DNA of 64,000 nucleotides, from the NCBI GenBank assembly GCA_003164715.1, contig PLTZ01000013.1:62001-126000 (forward strand), given 5' to 3'. A program made the translations under genes and the position numbers. The stretch comes from Opitutaceae bacterium (GTDB lineage Bacteria; Verrucomicrobiota; Verrucomicrobiia; Opitutales; Opitutaceae). A model generated the notes under the pieces. It was given only the letters and a program-made list of their open reading frames with translations. It ran no database searches and was not told the origin of the DNA. Below, one piece after another: positions 50,635-61,020 of the stretch (position 1 is its first letter; each line of letters begins with the position of its first letter).

Positions 50635-51423
50635 ATGACACCCCACGCCTATCTCGACCATGGAGTCAGCATCCTTAAGGCCCGCCTGGGCAGCCCGATG
50701 CCCCGCGCTGCCCCGGCGGTGGCCGCCGTCAGCCACCCGTTCATCACCCTCTCGCGCGAGGTCTGCGCGGGGGCCACGACGCTCAGCCATGCGCTCCTTC
50801 CGAGGCTCAACGCCGAGTTCAGCGAGCAGGGGGAGGAGTGGGTCCTCCTGGACAAGGACCTGCTCAGCTACGCCCTCGCCCGCCACGAGCTCCCGGAGCA
50901 GCTGGCCCGCTACCTGCCGGAGGACAAGGTCTCCGAGATCGACGCGCTGATCGGCGAGATGCTGGGCCTGCACCCGTCGCTCTGGGAGCTCGAGCACCAG
51001 GTCGCGCAGACGATCGTTCAGCTCGCCCACGTGGGCAGGATCGTGTTCGTCGGACGGGCGTCCCACCTGCTGACGCAGTCGCTTCCCGGCGGCCTCCACG
51101 TGCGGCTCGTGGCCGGGAAGGAGACCCGGGTCCGGCGCCTGATGGAGATGCAGCACGTGGGCGCGGGCGAGGCGCGGTCGCTCATCGAGCGCACCGACCT
51201 CGGCCGTCGCCGGTTCGTGAAGTCCCACTTCAGCCGCGAAATCGACGACCCGCACACCTACGACATCGTCATCAACACCGATCACATGGGGCCGGAGACC
51301 GCCGCAGAGCTCGTGATCGTGGGGCTCCGCCATAAGGCCGCCCGCGCCGCCGCCTCGCCGCAGAGGAGCCCGGGCTCGTGGCCGTCGGAGTCCGAGCAGG
51401 ACGTCTGGAGCGTCCGCCACTGA
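50635..51423 (+). CDS. Cytidylate-kinase-like family protein
   Basis: A 262-residue P-loop-type protein of the cytidylate-kinase-like group. The N-terminal loop REVCAGATTL is in the place of the Walker A motif (usually G-x-G-x-T); several residues differ, so nucleotide binding may be altered. Later features are FVGRASHLL and the Arg-rich lid ERTDLGRRRFVKSHF. True cytidylate kinases are shorter and keep the loop, so this protein may act on another substrate or as a regulator. It starts at ATG 50635, about 290 bp after the POT gene, and is convergent with the transglycosylase gene. Confidence 0.7.
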   Translation: MTPHAYLDHGVSILKARLGSPMPRAAPAVAAVSHPFITLSREVCAGATTLSHALLPRLNAEFSEQGEEWVLLDKDLLSYALARHELPEQLARYLPEDKVSEIDALIGEMLGLHPSLWELEHQVAQTIVQLAHVGRIVFVGRASHLLTQSLPGGLHVRLVAGKETRVRRLMEMQHVGAGEARSLIERTDLGRRRFVKSHFSREIDDPHTYDIVINTDHMGPETAAELVIVGLRHKAARAAASPQRSPGSWPSESEQDVWSVRH

Positions 51424-51445
51424 CCCCTTCCGGCGCCGCGCGGCT

Positions 51446-52369
51446 TTAGCCGCGAAGCGGCCGCAGGCTCTCCAGCGACGCCCCGGTCCGGACGTTGACC
51501 AGCGCGCAGACCTTCGGGACGTACATGCGCGTCTCCGCCGGCAGCGACGCCGCCACGCCCGCGAAGTCGCTTGCGCCGCTCGAGGCGAGCAGGCGCCTCA
51601 CGCGGCCCTCGCCCGCGTTGTAGGCGGCGAGCGCCAGCGGCCAGCCCCCGAACTTTGAATAGAGCGAGCGCAGGAGGCGCGCCGAGGCGCGGGCGGACTT
51701 GTCGGGGTCGGCGCGCTCGTCCGGCAGGAAGGTGGAGAGCCCCTGCGCCCGGGCTGTCTCGGGCATCAGCTGGAAGAGGCCCCTGGCCCCCGACGGGCTG
51801 CGGGCTCCCGGGTTCATGCTCGACTCCGCCTCGGCGATCCACGCCAGCTCCGGAGGGACGCCCTCGGCGGCGAACGCCGCGCGCAGGACGGGCATGAGCG
51901 CCGCCGCGCCCGCGGGAACGGGCCGTCCGCGCTCGCGGGCGAGCCAGAGGTCGTAGTGCGGCACCGCGGAGGGCGGGCCGGGAGTGGGCGCAACCGGCCG
52001 CGCCACCGCCAGCCTCGCGGCGTCGATCTCGTCTATCCGGAGCTCGAGCCAGTCGGCGTAGTCCTCGTACCCCGGAAGGGCGCGCAGCGCCGCGAGCGCC
52101 GCACGGGCCTCGGTCTCGAACCCGGCGAGCTCCTCGAGCGAGTTGTTGTCGAGCGCGTGCTGCAGGCGCGCCGCAAACTGGTCCCACTCGTCCTTCGTCG
52201 GGAACCGGTACTCTTCCTTGACCTCCGGCGACGCGTACGCTTCGAAGAGCTGTTGGCCGAGGCTGTAGAGGTCGTCGGTGCCCGCGGGTTCCGGCGTGGG
52301 AGAAGGCGCCGGCTGAGCCCCCGCCGCCAGGGCAGAGCCCGCCAGGAGGATTGTCCAGCGCGCGCGCAT
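51446..52369 (-). CDS. Secreted lytic transglycosylase (SLT family)
   Basis: A 307-residue exported murein hydrolase: signal peptide (about 1-19), a helical N-terminal part to about 150, and a C-terminal SLT lysozyme-like domain. The catalytic glutamate lies in AWIAEAESSMNPGA, followed by the family blocks SGARGLFQLMPETA and ALAAYNAGEGRV. It cleaves peptidoglycan to anhydro-muropeptides. It starts 37 bp after the MBL gene stop on the same strand. Confidence 0.9.
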   Translation of the reverse strand: MRARWTILLAGSALAAGAQPAPSPTPEPAGTDDLYSLGQQLFEAYASPEVKEEYRFPTKDEWDQFAARLQHALDNNSLEELAGFETEARAALAALRALPGYEDYADWLELRIDEIDAARLAVARPVAPTPGPPSAVPHYDLWLARERGRPVPAGAAALMPVLRAAFAAEGVPPELAWIAEAESSMNPGARSPSGARGLFQLMPETARAQGLSTFLPDERADPDKSARASARLLRSLYSKFGGWPLALAAYNAGEGRVRRLLASSGASDFAGVAASLPAETRMYVPKVCALVNVRTGASLESLRPLRG

Positions 52370-52406
52370 GTCTTCCGGGAAGAGCCCGATTGGCGGGGGG
52401 CGCCGC

Positions 52407-53480
52407 CTAGCCCCCGGCCGCGGGCTTCGTCGCGTAGGTGCGGCTGTGGCCCGTGGCGGGGATCGACACCGTGTAGTGCAGGCCGTCCGGGTCCACCGCC
52501 AGGTGGATGTAGTTCCCGTCGCACTTCTCCGGGATGTTGGCGATGAACGCGTCCGCCGTGTTGTTCTGTCCATCGGGGCGGACGTTCTTGTGGAGCTGGT
52601 ACATGGCCTGGATGCCGGGGGAGCTCCTCAGGGCGTCGATCGTGGAGCCGGCTGTGCCCTTGCGCGCACCGTTGTTCATGACGGAGACGGTGGGCGCCAA
52701 GCTGTGGACGAGGACCGGGTTGTTGCTCAGGTCCAGGCCGTGGTGGTCCACTTGGTAGACGTCCACCTGGCCGACCCGGTTGACGGGCGTCACGAGAGCC
52801 CCCTCGGTGTTCCACGTGAGGTCGCCGCCGTCGAAGAAGCGGAACGGGCCGAAGCGGAGCAGGAGGACGATGCTGTTCGCGTTGTCGGTCGTGTCCGCCG
52901 GGTGGACGGTGTTCTCCGCGGCCCGCGGGTTGGGATCGGCGCCGGGCGGCGCCGGGATAAACTGCTGGCGGGCGCCGAGGCATTGGAGCGTAAGGGCAGG
53001 GGCCCCCGCGGGGGACCGCAGCGGGATCCGGTCGCCCGGGTGGAGGATGCTCCGGCCCTCCGCGGGGAAGTCGCGGTAGGGGCGCAGCAGCATGACCCAA
53101 CGGGTGTCGGTGGGGTTGTTGTCGGGATCGTGCGTGGGGAAGCCGTTGTTGTAGACCTGCCCGACCGGGATCAGCGCCGCGAGCTCGGCGGCGCCGCCGT
53201 AGTGGTCCATGTGGAAGTGGGTCGTGACGAGGTGGTCTATCCGCTTCAGGCCCGCGACGTCGGCGGCGACGTGGCGGATGCGACCAGAGTCGCGTGAGCC
53301 CGGGCTCCCGGCGTCGACCAGCACCGACTCCCCTGCAGGCGTCACGATGAGGGTCGCGCCGCCCCCCTCGACGTCCACCCAGTAGATATCGAGCCGGCCG
53401 TCGGACGCGCCGGCGAACGCCGGGACGGCGGCGAGTAGTCCGGCGGTCTGCAGGAGGAGGCGGAGGAGGCGGGAGGCCAT
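52407..53480 (-). CDS. Secreted MBL-fold metallo-hydrolase (ComEC/Rec2-like)
   Basis: A 357-residue metallo-beta-lactamase-fold protein with signal peptide (about 1-23). The zinc motif HFHMDH is near residue 90. Other recognisable parts are GDLTWNTEG and [12 protein letters not shown], as in ComEC-type MBL domains. Because it is exported, it probably acts on an extracellular or cell-wall compound and not in DNA uptake. Substrate is unknown. It may share a transcript with the transglycosylase gene. Confidence 0.85.
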   Translation of the reverse strand: MASRLLRLLLQTAGLLAAVPAFAGASDGRLDIYWVDVEGGGATLIVTPAGESVLVDAGSPGSRDSGRIRHVAADVAGLKRIDHLVTTHFHMDHYGGAAELAALIPVGQVYNNGFPTHDPDNNPTDTRWVMLLRPYRDFPAEGRSILHPGDRIPLRSPAGAPALTLQCLGARQQFIPAPPGADPNPRAAENTVHPADTTDNANSIVLLLRFGPFRFFDGGDLTWNTEGALVTPVNRVGQVDVYQVDHHGLDLSNNPVLVHSLAPTVSVMNNGARKGTAGSTIDALRSSPGIQAMYQLHKNVRPDGQNNTADAFIANIPEKCDGNYIHLAVDPDGLHYTVSIPATGHSRTYATKPAAGG

Positions 53481-53533
53481 GGGTTCAGGCCCGTTGGGGG
53501 GCGGCACAAGGGAGCCGGTCACCGGAGCCCGGG

Positions 53534-56014
53534 TCAATTTCCATCGGGCCTGTAGCTCACCTTGACGCCGTCCTTTGTCATCGGCTCGGCAACGACGCTG
53601 CCCGCCATTCCCTGAGATCCTGCGCCAACGTTCATGCTGCCCCACGGCGCGATACGCTGAACGGCCGCGAGGAGCCGGCCCTGGAAGGCCGCGCGGGTCG
53701 CGGTCTTGAACCGTCCGCCGTAGCTTAGGTCACCGGTATCGAGTCCGATCAGGCGGCCGTCGCCCGCGACCTCGACCGTAACCTCGGGGCTCGCGTCGGT
53801 CACCGCGACGCCGTGGTCGTCGACCACGGTGATCTCGTAGAGTTCGATGTCGCCGGGCAAGGGCTTCGCCTGGCGCTCAACCTGCAGCCTCGCGGGCTTG
53901 CCCGCCGTCTGGAGTTTCTGTTCGGAGACCTGCTTTCCGGCGCGGTAGCCGGTCGCCGACAGGACACCGGACTCATAGGGCACCGTCCAATCGCTCGAGC
54001 ACACGTCGCGGGGGACCGCGTGGCGGCCCAGGGAGCGCCCGTTCAGGAACAGCTCGGCCTCGTCGCAGTTCGTGGCCACGCGGACATGGATGGGGGCGCC
54101 ATCCGGCCAGTTCCACTTGAGGAACGCGGGCGCGGGCCGCCAGACGAACTCGGGCTTCTCGCCGGAGAGGCAGAAGAGCTGGAGCACCGGGTCGCTCCGC
54201 CAGTAGGCGCAGCGCTGGTAGAACTCGGGCTTTCGGCCCCCTGCCAGATCGAGGAACCCGGAGCCAGACCCGCGGCGCGGGAAGCCGTGCGCCTCGCCGA
54301 GGTAGTCGACGCCCGTCCATATGAACTCCCCGATGACATAAGCGTTGTCCCGCACGCCGAGCCAGTTGTAGGCCATGTTGCCGGTCTCGGTGCCAAGGCA
54401 GAGGCGGTGGGGGAAGCGTTCCCGCTCGGGGGCGTAGGTCTTGTCGCCGTAGAGACGGTCGATGTAGTTGTACCCCGCAATGTCGAGCGCGTCCATGAAG
54501 CCGTTCCGCGACGAGACGTGGGACTGGTCGCAGGCCGAGGTCGCCGGGCGGGTGGGGTCCTCCTCGTGGCATATGGCGACAAGCTCCCGGGCAATCTTGG
54601 CGCCGCCGTCCTCGAGCTGGTTCGGAATCTCGTTGCCGATGCTGTAGAGGACCACGCAGGGGTGGTTGCGGTCGCGTCGCAGCATGGCGCGCAGGTCCGC
54701 GTCGTGCCACTGGTTGAAGTAGAGGTGGTAGCCGTAGAGCGACTTGCCCCGGGTGTCCTCCGTGGGGTTGTAGGTCCAGTCCCTCGTCCACTCGTCAAAC
54801 GCCTCATCAAAGACGTATAGGCCCAGCCGGTCGCACAGGTCGTAGAATTCCGGGGCGAAGGGATGGTGGCTCGTGCGGATGGCGTTGCAGCCCATCTCCT
54901 TCAGTCGTGCGAGGCGAAAGGCCCAGACCGCCTCGGGGACCGCGTTTCCGAACGAGCCGGCGTCCTGGTGGAGGCACAACCCGTTCAGCTTGGTGGGCCG
55001 GCCGTTCACGAACAGGCCCCGATCCGGGTCGAACACGAGCTGGCGGATGCCGAAGGTCGTGACGGTCTCGTCGAGCGTCTCCCCGTCCATCCTGAGGGTG
55101 CTGCGCAGCCGGTAGAGCTCCGGCGCGGCGTCGGACCAGAGGCGGGGCTTGGGCACCGTGACCCACTGGGTGACGCGCTGGCCGGGGTGCAGGCTCTCGA
55201 GGGCGAGCGTGGATTCGGTGCCCGCGGCGACTGTCCCATCCGGCGCCAGCACGGTGCTCAGCACGGTCACTTCGCGTTTGGCTGGGTGCGCGTGCCAGCT
55301 GTCCTTGAGCCACGCCTGCCGCTCCCCCTCCGTGAGGAAGTGGGCGTCGATCGTCATGGCGGACTGGACGACTGCCTGTTCGGGCGACACCTCGGGGGTC
55401 GTGACGCTGACGCCGCCGTCGAGATGGAAATGCGTGTAGCCGGTGACGATGAGGCGCACGTGCCGGTAGATCCCCGAACCCGCGTACCAGCGCAGCGAGG
55501 GCTCGAGCGAGTCGTCGACGCGGACGGCCAGCACGTTGGGCGAGCCGTCGGTCCTCAGGTAGTCCGTGAGGTCGTAGCGGAACCCGACGAAGCCGTAGGG
55601 CCGGCGCCCGAGGAACTGGCCGTTGATCCAGACCTCGCTGTTCATGTACACGCCGTCGAACTCGACGACGACCTTGCGGCCGGCCTCGGCGGGCCGCGCG
55701 AAGCTCTTGCGGTACCAGCCGATCCCGTGCGCGAAGAAGCCGCCGTTCGGCTCGCCCTCCGGCGGAGGGCTGAGGGGCAGCTCGATGCTCCAGTCGTGCG
55801 GAAGGTCGAGCGTGCGCCAGCCCGAGTCGTCGAACGCGGGCTGCCTCGCCGCCGGGTCGTCGCCGAGGCGGAATCTCCAGCCCGCGTCGAGCGGGATCCT
55901 CTCCCGCGGGCCCGGCGCCGGGTCTGCGGCGAAGAGGGGGGCGCAGGCGAGGAGCGCGAGGGCGGCAAAGCGGAGCGCGCACAGGGGCGCAGGGGGAGGG
56001 ATGCGGTGGGCCAT
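53534..56014 (-). CDS. Secreted glycoside hydrolase family 2, second copy type
   Basis: An 826-residue GH2 enzyme with signal peptide (about 1-29). Sugar-binding domain ([23 protein letters not shown]), Ig-like domain, TIM barrel and C-terminal domains are in the usual order. The acid/base is E462 in SIGNEIPNQ and the nucleophile E543 in LGTETGNM. It is related to, but not a recent duplicate of, the GH2 protein at 24279-26906. The likely activity is beta-galactosidase. ATG 56014 is chosen for the signal peptide. It is divergent from the aldo/keto reductase gene (116 bp between). Confidence 0.9.
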   Translation of the reverse strand: MAHRIPPPAPLCALRFAALALLACAPLFAADPAPGPRERIPLDAGWRFRLGDDPAARQPAFDDSGWRTLDLPHDWSIELPLSPPPEGEPNGGFFAHGIGWYRKSFARPAEAGRKVVVEFDGVYMNSEVWINGQFLGRRPYGFVGFRYDLTDYLRTDGSPNVLAVRVDDSLEPSLRWYAGSGIYRHVRLIVTGYTHFHLDGGVSVTTPEVSPEQAVVQSAMTIDAHFLTEGERQAWLKDSWHAHPAKREVTVLSTVLAPDGTVAAGTESTLALESLHPGQRVTQWVTVPKPRLWSDAAPELYRLRSTLRMDGETLDETVTTFGIRQLVFDPDRGLFVNGRPTKLNGLCLHQDAGSFGNAVPEAVWAFRLARLKEMGCNAIRTSHHPFAPEFYDLCDRLGLYVFDEAFDEWTRDWTYNPTEDTRGKSLYGYHLYFNQWHDADLRAMLRRDRNHPCVVLYSIGNEIPNQLEDGGAKIARELVAICHEEDPTRPATSACDQSHVSSRNGFMDALDIAGYNYIDRLYGDKTYAPERERFPHRLCLGTETGNMAYNWLGVRDNAYVIGEFIWTGVDYLGEAHGFPRRGSGSGFLDLAGGRKPEFYQRCAYWRSDPVLQLFCLSGEKPEFVWRPAPAFLKWNWPDGAPIHVRVATNCDEAELFLNGRSLGRHAVPRDVCSSDWTVPYESGVLSATGYRAGKQVSEQKLQTAGKPARLQVERQAKPLPGDIELYEITVVDDHGVAVTDASPEVTVEVAGDGRLIGLDTGDLSYGGRFKTATRAAFQGRLLAAVQRIAPWGSMNVGAGSQGMAGSVVAEPMTKDGVKVSYRPDGN

Positions 56015-56130
56015 GGCGGGGGCGGGGTTCTTTCGCGGGATTGGCGCGGCGACGATTCGTGTTTCGTTTCTGGCGCCGATCATCACCATGCGGCGATTCG
56101 GAGCAAGACCTCAACACCGGCAGAAGCCCC

Positions 56131-57066
56131 ATGAACTACAGGACCCTCGGCAGGACCGGACTGAAGGTGTCCGTCCTCGGTTTCGGCGGATCGTCGCTCG
56201 GCTCGGTGTTCCGTGAGATCGACGAGAAGGAGGGCGTCCGCACCGTGCACGCGGCCGTCGAGCACGGGATCAACTTCATCGACACGTCCCCGTTCTACGG
56301 GCTCACGCGCGCGGAGACGATCCTCGGCAAGGCGCTCCGCCAGATCCCTCGCGAGAGGTACATTCTGGCGACCAAAGTGGGGCGCTACGGCTACAAGGAG
56401 CGGGACTTCGACTTCTCGGCAGCGCGCGTCACGCGGAGCGTGGACGAGAGCCTGGAGCGCCTGGGCACCGACCATGTCGACTTCATCCAGGTCCACGACA
56501 TGGAGTTCGGAAGCGCCGACCAGATTGTCGCCGAGACGCTTCCCGCCCTGCGCCGCGTGCAGGCCGCCGGCAAGGCGCGCTTCGTCGGCGTCACGTGCCT
56601 GCCGCTGCGCCTCCTGAGCTCGGTCGTGGACCAGGCCGAGGTCGACCAGGTCCAGTCCTACTGCCACTACTGCCTGAACGACACCTCGCTCGCCGCGCTC
56701 CTGCCCCATCTCCGGGAAAAGGCAATAGGCGTGATCAATTCCGCGCCGATCGCGATGCGCCTCCTGAGCCTGGAGGGGCCGCCCGCCTGGCATCCCGCGC
56801 CGCAGGCGCTCCGGGAGCGGTGCGCCGAGGCGGCGAGGTACTGCGCCGATCGCGGGGGCGACCTGAGCCGGCTGGCGCTGCAGTTCTCCGTGGCCAATCC
56901 CGACATCGCCTCGACCGTCGTGGGCACGGCGAGCCCGGAGCGGATCGAAAGGAACATCCGCGAGATCGAGGAGCCGATCGACGCGGAGCTGCTGGCGGGG
57001 GTGCAGCGTATCCTGGCGCCGGTGCACGGCGTCACCTGGCCCTCGGGCCGGCCGGAGAACAACTGA
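56131..57066 (+). CDS. Aldo/keto reductase (sugar dehydrogenase-like)
   Basis: A 311-residue NAD(P)-dependent aldo/keto reductase. Family parts are GFGGSSLGSVF, DTSPFYG with the catalytic Tyr, LATKVGRYG with the catalytic Lys, QVHDMEFG with the His, and the cofactor site STVVGTAS. It resembles L-galactose/L-fucose/D-threo-aldose dehydrogenases, which oxidise a free sugar to a lactone. Next to fucosidase and galactosidase genes this would be a first step in using released fucose or galactose. ATG 56131 gives the conserved MNYRTLGRTG start. Confidence 0.88.
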   Translation: MNYRTLGRTGLKVSVLGFGGSSLGSVFREIDEKEGVRTVHAAVEHGINFIDTSPFYGLTRAETILGKALRQIPRERYILATKVGRYGYKERDFDFSAARVTRSVDESLERLGTDHVDFIQVHDMEFGSADQIVAETLPALRRVQAAGKARFVGVTCLPLRLLSSVVDQAEVDQVQSYCHYCLNDTSLAALLPHLREKAIGVINSAPIAMRLLSLEGPPAWHPAPQALRERCAEAARYCADRGGDLSRLALQFSVANPDIASTVVGTASPERIERNIREIEEPIDAELLAGVQRILAPVHGVTWPSGRPENN

Positions 57067-57186
57067 CCCCGCGCCCCGCGGGTCCCGGCGGAGCGCGGAC
57101 GGCCTTCGGCAGATCCGCAAAATCTGCGAGGGGATTCGCAAACCATGCGCAGCTTGCCCGGGCGGGAAAGGGGTACTCTCGGCCGC

Positions 57187-57981
57187 GTGAGCCATACCCC
57201 ATGGCCTCGGATCTCGTGCCTCCTGCTGGGCGGAGTCCTGGCAGGCTGCGCCCAGAACAGGGGCCCTGCGACGGGCGCATACGTCCGCGAGTTCGAGTCG
57301 GCCGCGTCGGCCCTCTCGGGCCAGATACGGGAGCTCCCGCGGGTGGCCCCTCCCGCCAAGCCGACCCTCCCCGCCAACCCGACGCCGGAGGAGCAGCGCA
57401 TCTACGACGGCATGGACCGGATCTATCCCCTCTTCGTGAACCAGTACTACGGCTCGGTGTACGAGCGGTGCCAGACCCTCGCGCAGCTCTGCGGCCAGGC
57501 GCAGGACCGCATCGCGGCGATCAAGACCGACGGCGTCGACTCGGCGGCCGTCCAGCTGGCGACCGTGGCAGGGCAGGCCATGGGCAACAAGCGGGCGTTC
57601 TTTGTCGAGCTCGGCCGCTTGGCCGCGCTCAACCGGGATGCGCTCAAGCGCCGCCGCACCACGGACGCCGTGGACGATTTCCTCCAGGCGATCATGGACG
57701 GCTCCTTGGACAGGCTGGCCAACTGCGGCGACGACGACCGGGTGGCGGCCGGGGTCGTCTCCAGGCTTAAGGAGGCCGCGGATGCGGCGGCGAAGCGCCA
57801 GGAGGACACGGACGCCGTCGTCGATCAGGTGGCCCGCGGGACCGCGGCCGCCGCGGAGCTCGAGCGCGGGATGGTCGAGTGCCGGTCCGGCAGGGCGAAG
57901 CTGGCGGCCGACCTCAAGGCGAAGTATCCGGGGCAGGACTGGACCGCGCTGACCCAGGCGCCGCCGCCCGCGAAGCGGTAG
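57187..57981 (+). CDS. Lipoprotein of unknown function
   Basis: Not recognised. A GTG start at 57187 gives a textbook lipoprotein signal: a short basic start, hydrophobic run and lipobox LAGC at about residues 18-21. An ATG at 57145 would lengthen the N-terminus by 14 residues. The mature part (about 240 residues) is mostly helical with Ala/Arg/Glu-rich stretches and four scattered cysteines. It is convergent with the nitrilase-fold gene, 13 bp away. Nothing nearby suggests a specific role. Confidence 0.65.
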   Translation: MSHTPWPRISCLLLGGVLAGCAQNRGPATGAYVREFESAASALSGQIRELPRVAPPAKPTLPANPTPEEQRIYDGMDRIYPLFVNQYYGSVYERCQTLAQLCGQAQDRIAAIKTDGVDSAAVQLATVAGQAMGNKRAFFVELGRLAALNRDALKRRRTTDAVDDFLQAIMDGSLDRLANCGDDDRVAAGVVSRLKEAADAAAKRQEDTDAVVDQVARGTAAAAELERGMVECRSGRAKLAADLKAKYPGQDWTALTQAPPPAKR

Positions 57982-57994
57982 CTCGACCGCGCTC

Positions 57995-59335
57995 TCACCC
58001 CGGGGGCCGGCCCGCCGGACCCTCGTCGGGCAGCGGGATGTCCCTGCGGATCTCCTTGTGGAAGCGGGCCCGCATGTCCCCGAGCCAGGAGTCCATGAAG
58101 CGGTCCGCGAGGTTGAGGGGCATCGTCTTGTCCACGCCGGAGTCCAATGTGGAGAAGAGGACCCGGCCCGTCGGGTCGATGATGGCCGACTCGACGTCGT
58201 AGCCCGACGAGACCACGTAGAGGTGGTTCTCGAGGGCGCGCGCCTTGAGCAGCGTCAGGTACCCGCCCGCGGCCGGGACAAAGAGGATCTCCGCCCCCTG
58301 GACCGCCATGGCGCGGGCCGCGTCGACGTACTCGGCGTCCCAGCAGATCATGAGTCCTATCCTGCCGAAATCGGTGTCGAAGACGGGATAGGCCCCGCCC
58401 GGCGTGAGTCCGCCCTCGACCTCCTCGCGGGGCAGGTGGACCTTCCGGTACTTGCCTGCCACGCGGCCGTGCCGGTCGATCAGGACGGCCGTGTTGTAGT
58501 CGGTGGCGCCGTCCCGCTCGGTGAGCCCGGCCACGATGTACATCCCGTACGTGCGGGCCTTCTCGCCCAAGCGCTCCGTGCTGGGGCCGGGGATCGCCTC
58601 CGCGGCGCCGGCATAGGGCCTCGAACTGCCCTCAAGGAGCAGCTCCTCGCCCAGGCAAACGATGTCCGGCTTGTCCTCGGCGGCGCGGTCGAGCGCCCTG
58701 AGCCACGCCCCGAGGTTATCGGGGGCGCCTCGCGGATGCAGGGAGACGGTCCCGGCGCGGACCCACCGGGCGGGCGGCGGCTGCGCCTCCCCGAAGGTGA
58801 TGTCGTCCCACCACACCGTGCCCCGCGGGGCCCAGCCGAGCGTAAGCTCTATCCTCGCGCGCGCGGCCTGCGGCGGGGCCGGCACGCACAATGTCACGCG
58901 CGTCCAGTCCCCCTCCGCCGCGCTCTCGTAGGCGTAGTCGGGCTGGCCCGTGCGCAGGCCCTGGGCGTCAAGCCAGTCGATCCGGGCCACGATCTCGCGC
59001 GCCTGGTCGGCGACCGACTGCGCGCGGTAGTAGGCGGTCAGCCGGTAGTACTGCGAGCCCCTGATGCCGCCCGCGGTGTAGGCCCATCCCCCGTACTCGG
59101 CGGGGTTGCCGCCCCCCGAAATCGCCAGCGCGTCGGGGGCCGAGCGGAAGTGAGCCGTGTCCACGTAGCACCTCGGCCGGATCTCATCGCGCGGGGCCCA
59201 CGCGGACCATCCGGCGTCCCGGCCGAAGTCGCGCAGCTCGAGGCGCAGCGGGCCGCCCGCCTGGCCGGCGCACGGGGGGACGAGCGCCGCCATGAGGAGC
59301 GCGCCGAATGTGGGGAGGTGGGCGATGGACCGCAT
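57995..59335 (-). CDS. Secreted nitrilase-superfamily hydrolase with N-terminal carbohydrate-binding-like domain
   Basis: A 446-residue exported protein. After a signal peptide (about 1-24), residues 30-185 form a beta-sandwich that ends in GTVWWDDITFGEA, typical of carbohydrate-binding modules. The C-N hydrolase domain follows (192-435) with the catalytic triad readable: E230 or E231 in LGEELL, K298 in YRKVHL and C331 in LMICWDAEY. Members hydrolyse amides or nitriles and normally are cytoplasmic, so the export signal is notable. A possible substrate is an N-acyl or amide-linked sugar. It is divergent from the POT-like transporter gene (183 bp between). Confidence 0.82.
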   Translation of the reverse strand: MRSIAHLPTFGALLMAALVPPCAGQAGGPLRLELRDFGRDAGWSAWAPRDEIRPRCYVDTAHFRSAPDALAISGGGNPAEYGGWAYTAGGIRGSQYYRLTAYYRAQSVADQAREIVARIDWLDAQGLRTGQPDYAYESAAEGDWTRVTLCVPAPPQAARARIELTLGWAPRGTVWWDDITFGEAQPPPARWVRAGTVSLHPRGAPDNLGAWLRALDRAAEDKPDIVCLGEELLLEGSSRPYAGAAEAIPGPSTERLGEKARTYGMYIVAGLTERDGATDYNTAVLIDRHGRVAGKYRKVHLPREEVEGGLTPGGAYPVFDTDFGRIGLMICWDAEYVDAARAMAVQGAEILFVPAAGGYLTLLKARALENHLYVVSSGYDVESAIIDPTGRVLFSTLDSGVDKTMPLNLADRFMDSWLGDMRARFHKEIRRDIPLPDEGPAGRPPG

Positions 59336-59518
59336 GGCGGCTTTCCGGGACCGCCGCAAGCCTCTCCCGCAACGGCGCCGAAGGCAAGTGGCGGCTGGGG
59401 CTTAGGGCCGGCCGGGTTGGTTGTTGCCGAGCGTCCGGTGTTTCCATTCTGTCGGGGGTGTCCGTTGCCGGCGGTGGTCACCCGACGCCGCACCTTCTGC
59501 GAGCACCCCTCCCCATCC

Positions 59519-60970
59519 ATGAGCGAAACAGCCCCCCGTCGAACCGCCTCCGAGATGATTATCGGCTACTTCAGGGACTTCGGCGTCCTGCGGGAGACCC
59601 GCAAGGAGTACTGGGGCATCCAGATCATCAACTTCCTCGACTGCACGGCGTACTTTGGCCTCCTGACGATCGCGGCCGTATTCCTCTCGGACGACCTCGG
59701 GATGAGCGACCGCGGGGCCGGCTACACGATCACGCTCTTCACGTCGGCCGTGTCGCTCTTGCTGATGTTTTCCGGGATGGCCACGGACTGGCTCGGGATC
59801 CGGCGCTCGCTCAACGTCGTCCTCGGCGGCCAGCTCGTGCTGCGCCTCGCGATGCTCTGGGTCGGGCTCACCCCGTCCCTGCCGCACCGGGGCCTCCTGG
59901 CCGGCGCCATCTTTTTCCTCATGGCGCCGTTCATCGCGGGCCTGCAGACCATCTTCCAGGCGGGGACCAACCGGTACACGAGCCGCAAGTCGCGCAGTGC
60001 CGGCTTCAACCTCTGGTACCTCTTCATGAACGTCGGGGCCGCGGCGGCCGGCTTCTCGATCGACATCGTCCGCAAGGTCCTGCACGTCGGCAACGTCCAC
60101 ATCTTTACGCTGGGGGTGGCCATGGCCGTCCTCAGCCTCATCACCGCGAAACTCTTCATCAAGAGCGAGGACCAGCTGGTCGCGGCCGACGAGCCGCCGG
60201 AGGAGCAGGAAAAGGACAAGAAGGTGGTGCGCAAGAACCCCCTGAAGGTGTGGCGCGAAATGATCCGCGAGCCGGCGCTCCTTCGCCTGGCGGTGCTGGT
60301 CGCGCTCATCGTCGGCGTGCGGGCCGTCTACACCTACCTGTACATCCTGATGCCGAAGTACTGGCTGCGCACGATCGGGCCGGACGCGGCGTTCGGGACC
60401 CTGAACGCGATCAACCCGATCGGGATCGTGATCGGGCTCATCTTCTTCATCCCGTTCGCGAACCGTTGGCCGGTGTTCAAGATGCTCGTTTACGGGGCCA
60501 TGATCTCGTCCGTCGCCCTCCTGCCCATGGCGCTTCCATGGACCATCTACGGGATGAGCATCCAGAGCGCCCACTATGTCATGGCGCTCCTGTGCATGGT
60601 GCTGGTGACGATCGGCGAGGTGGTGTGGTCGCCGAAGCTCTACGAGTACACGGCGGCGATCGCGCCCAAGGGCCAGGAGGGCGCCTACCTCGGGCTTTCG
60701 CTGATCCCGTGGTTCCTCGCGAAGACGCTTGTGAGCTTCCTGTCCGGGCACCTGCTGGAGCGCTGGTCGCCCGAGAAGGTCACGATCAACGGCGTCTCCG
60801 TCCCGCTGCAGCAGGCGATGGTCGCCCACCAGCTCGACTACTGGCACCGGCCCGAGGCCATGTGGCTTGTCCTCGGGGCCTACGCGCTCGCGGGCTGCAT
60901 CATCGCGGCCTTCCTCGAGAAGTGGCTCACGAAGGGCGTGGTCGAGCACCCGGCCACTCCGAAGCGCTAG
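59519..60970 (+). CDS. POT-like major facilitator transporter
   Basis: A 483-residue, roughly twelve-helix major facilitator. The first helix (FLDCTAYFGLLTIAAVFL) and FNLWYLFMNVGAAAAGF in helix 5 fit the POT/PTR2 group, less closely than the transporter at 48949. A charged loop (about 210-240, EEQEKDKKVVRKN) joins the two halves. It probably imports small peptides or peptide-like compounds. It is convergent with the M3 peptidase gene. Confidence 0.78.
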   Translation: MSETAPRRTASEMIIGYFRDFGVLRETRKEYWGIQIINFLDCTAYFGLLTIAAVFLSDDLGMSDRGAGYTITLFTSAVSLLLMFSGMATDWLGIRRSLNVVLGGQLVLRLAMLWVGLTPSLPHRGLLAGAIFFLMAPFIAGLQTIFQAGTNRYTSRKSRSAGFNLWYLFMNVGAAAAGFSIDIVRKVLHVGNVHIFTLGVAMAVLSLITAKLFIKSEDQLVAADEPPEEQEKDKKVVRKNPLKVWREMIREPALLRLAVLVALIVGVRAVYTYLYILMPKYWLRTIGPDAAFGTLNAINPIGIVIGLIFFIPFANRWPVFKMLVYGAMISSVALLPMALPWTIYGMSIQSAHYVMALLCMVLVTIGEVVWSPKLYEYTAAIAPKGQEGAYLGLSLIPWFLAKTLVSFLSGHLLERWSPEKVTINGVSVPLQQAMVAHQLDYWHRPEAMWLVLGAYALAGCIIAAFLEKWLTKGVVEHPATPKR

Positions 60971-60978
60971 CGCGGGGG

Positions 60979-61003
60979 GGGCGGGCCGCCGGGGCGCCCG
61001 CCC
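60979..61003. terminator. GC-rich hairpin between convergent transporter and M3 peptidase genes
   Basis: Perfect 8-bp arms GGGCGGGC and GCCCGCCC with a nine-base loop lie between the two stop codons. There is no T-run; the structure may still end or slow transcription in both directions. Confidence 0.4.
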
Positions 61004-61020
61004 GCCGGACCCGCGCGCGG

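Noticed and set aside
50390-50638. Small open frame of 82 codons before the cytidylate-kinase-like gene
   Set aside because: Low-complexity Arg/Gly/Pro product, no ribosome site of note and no similarity I can recognise.
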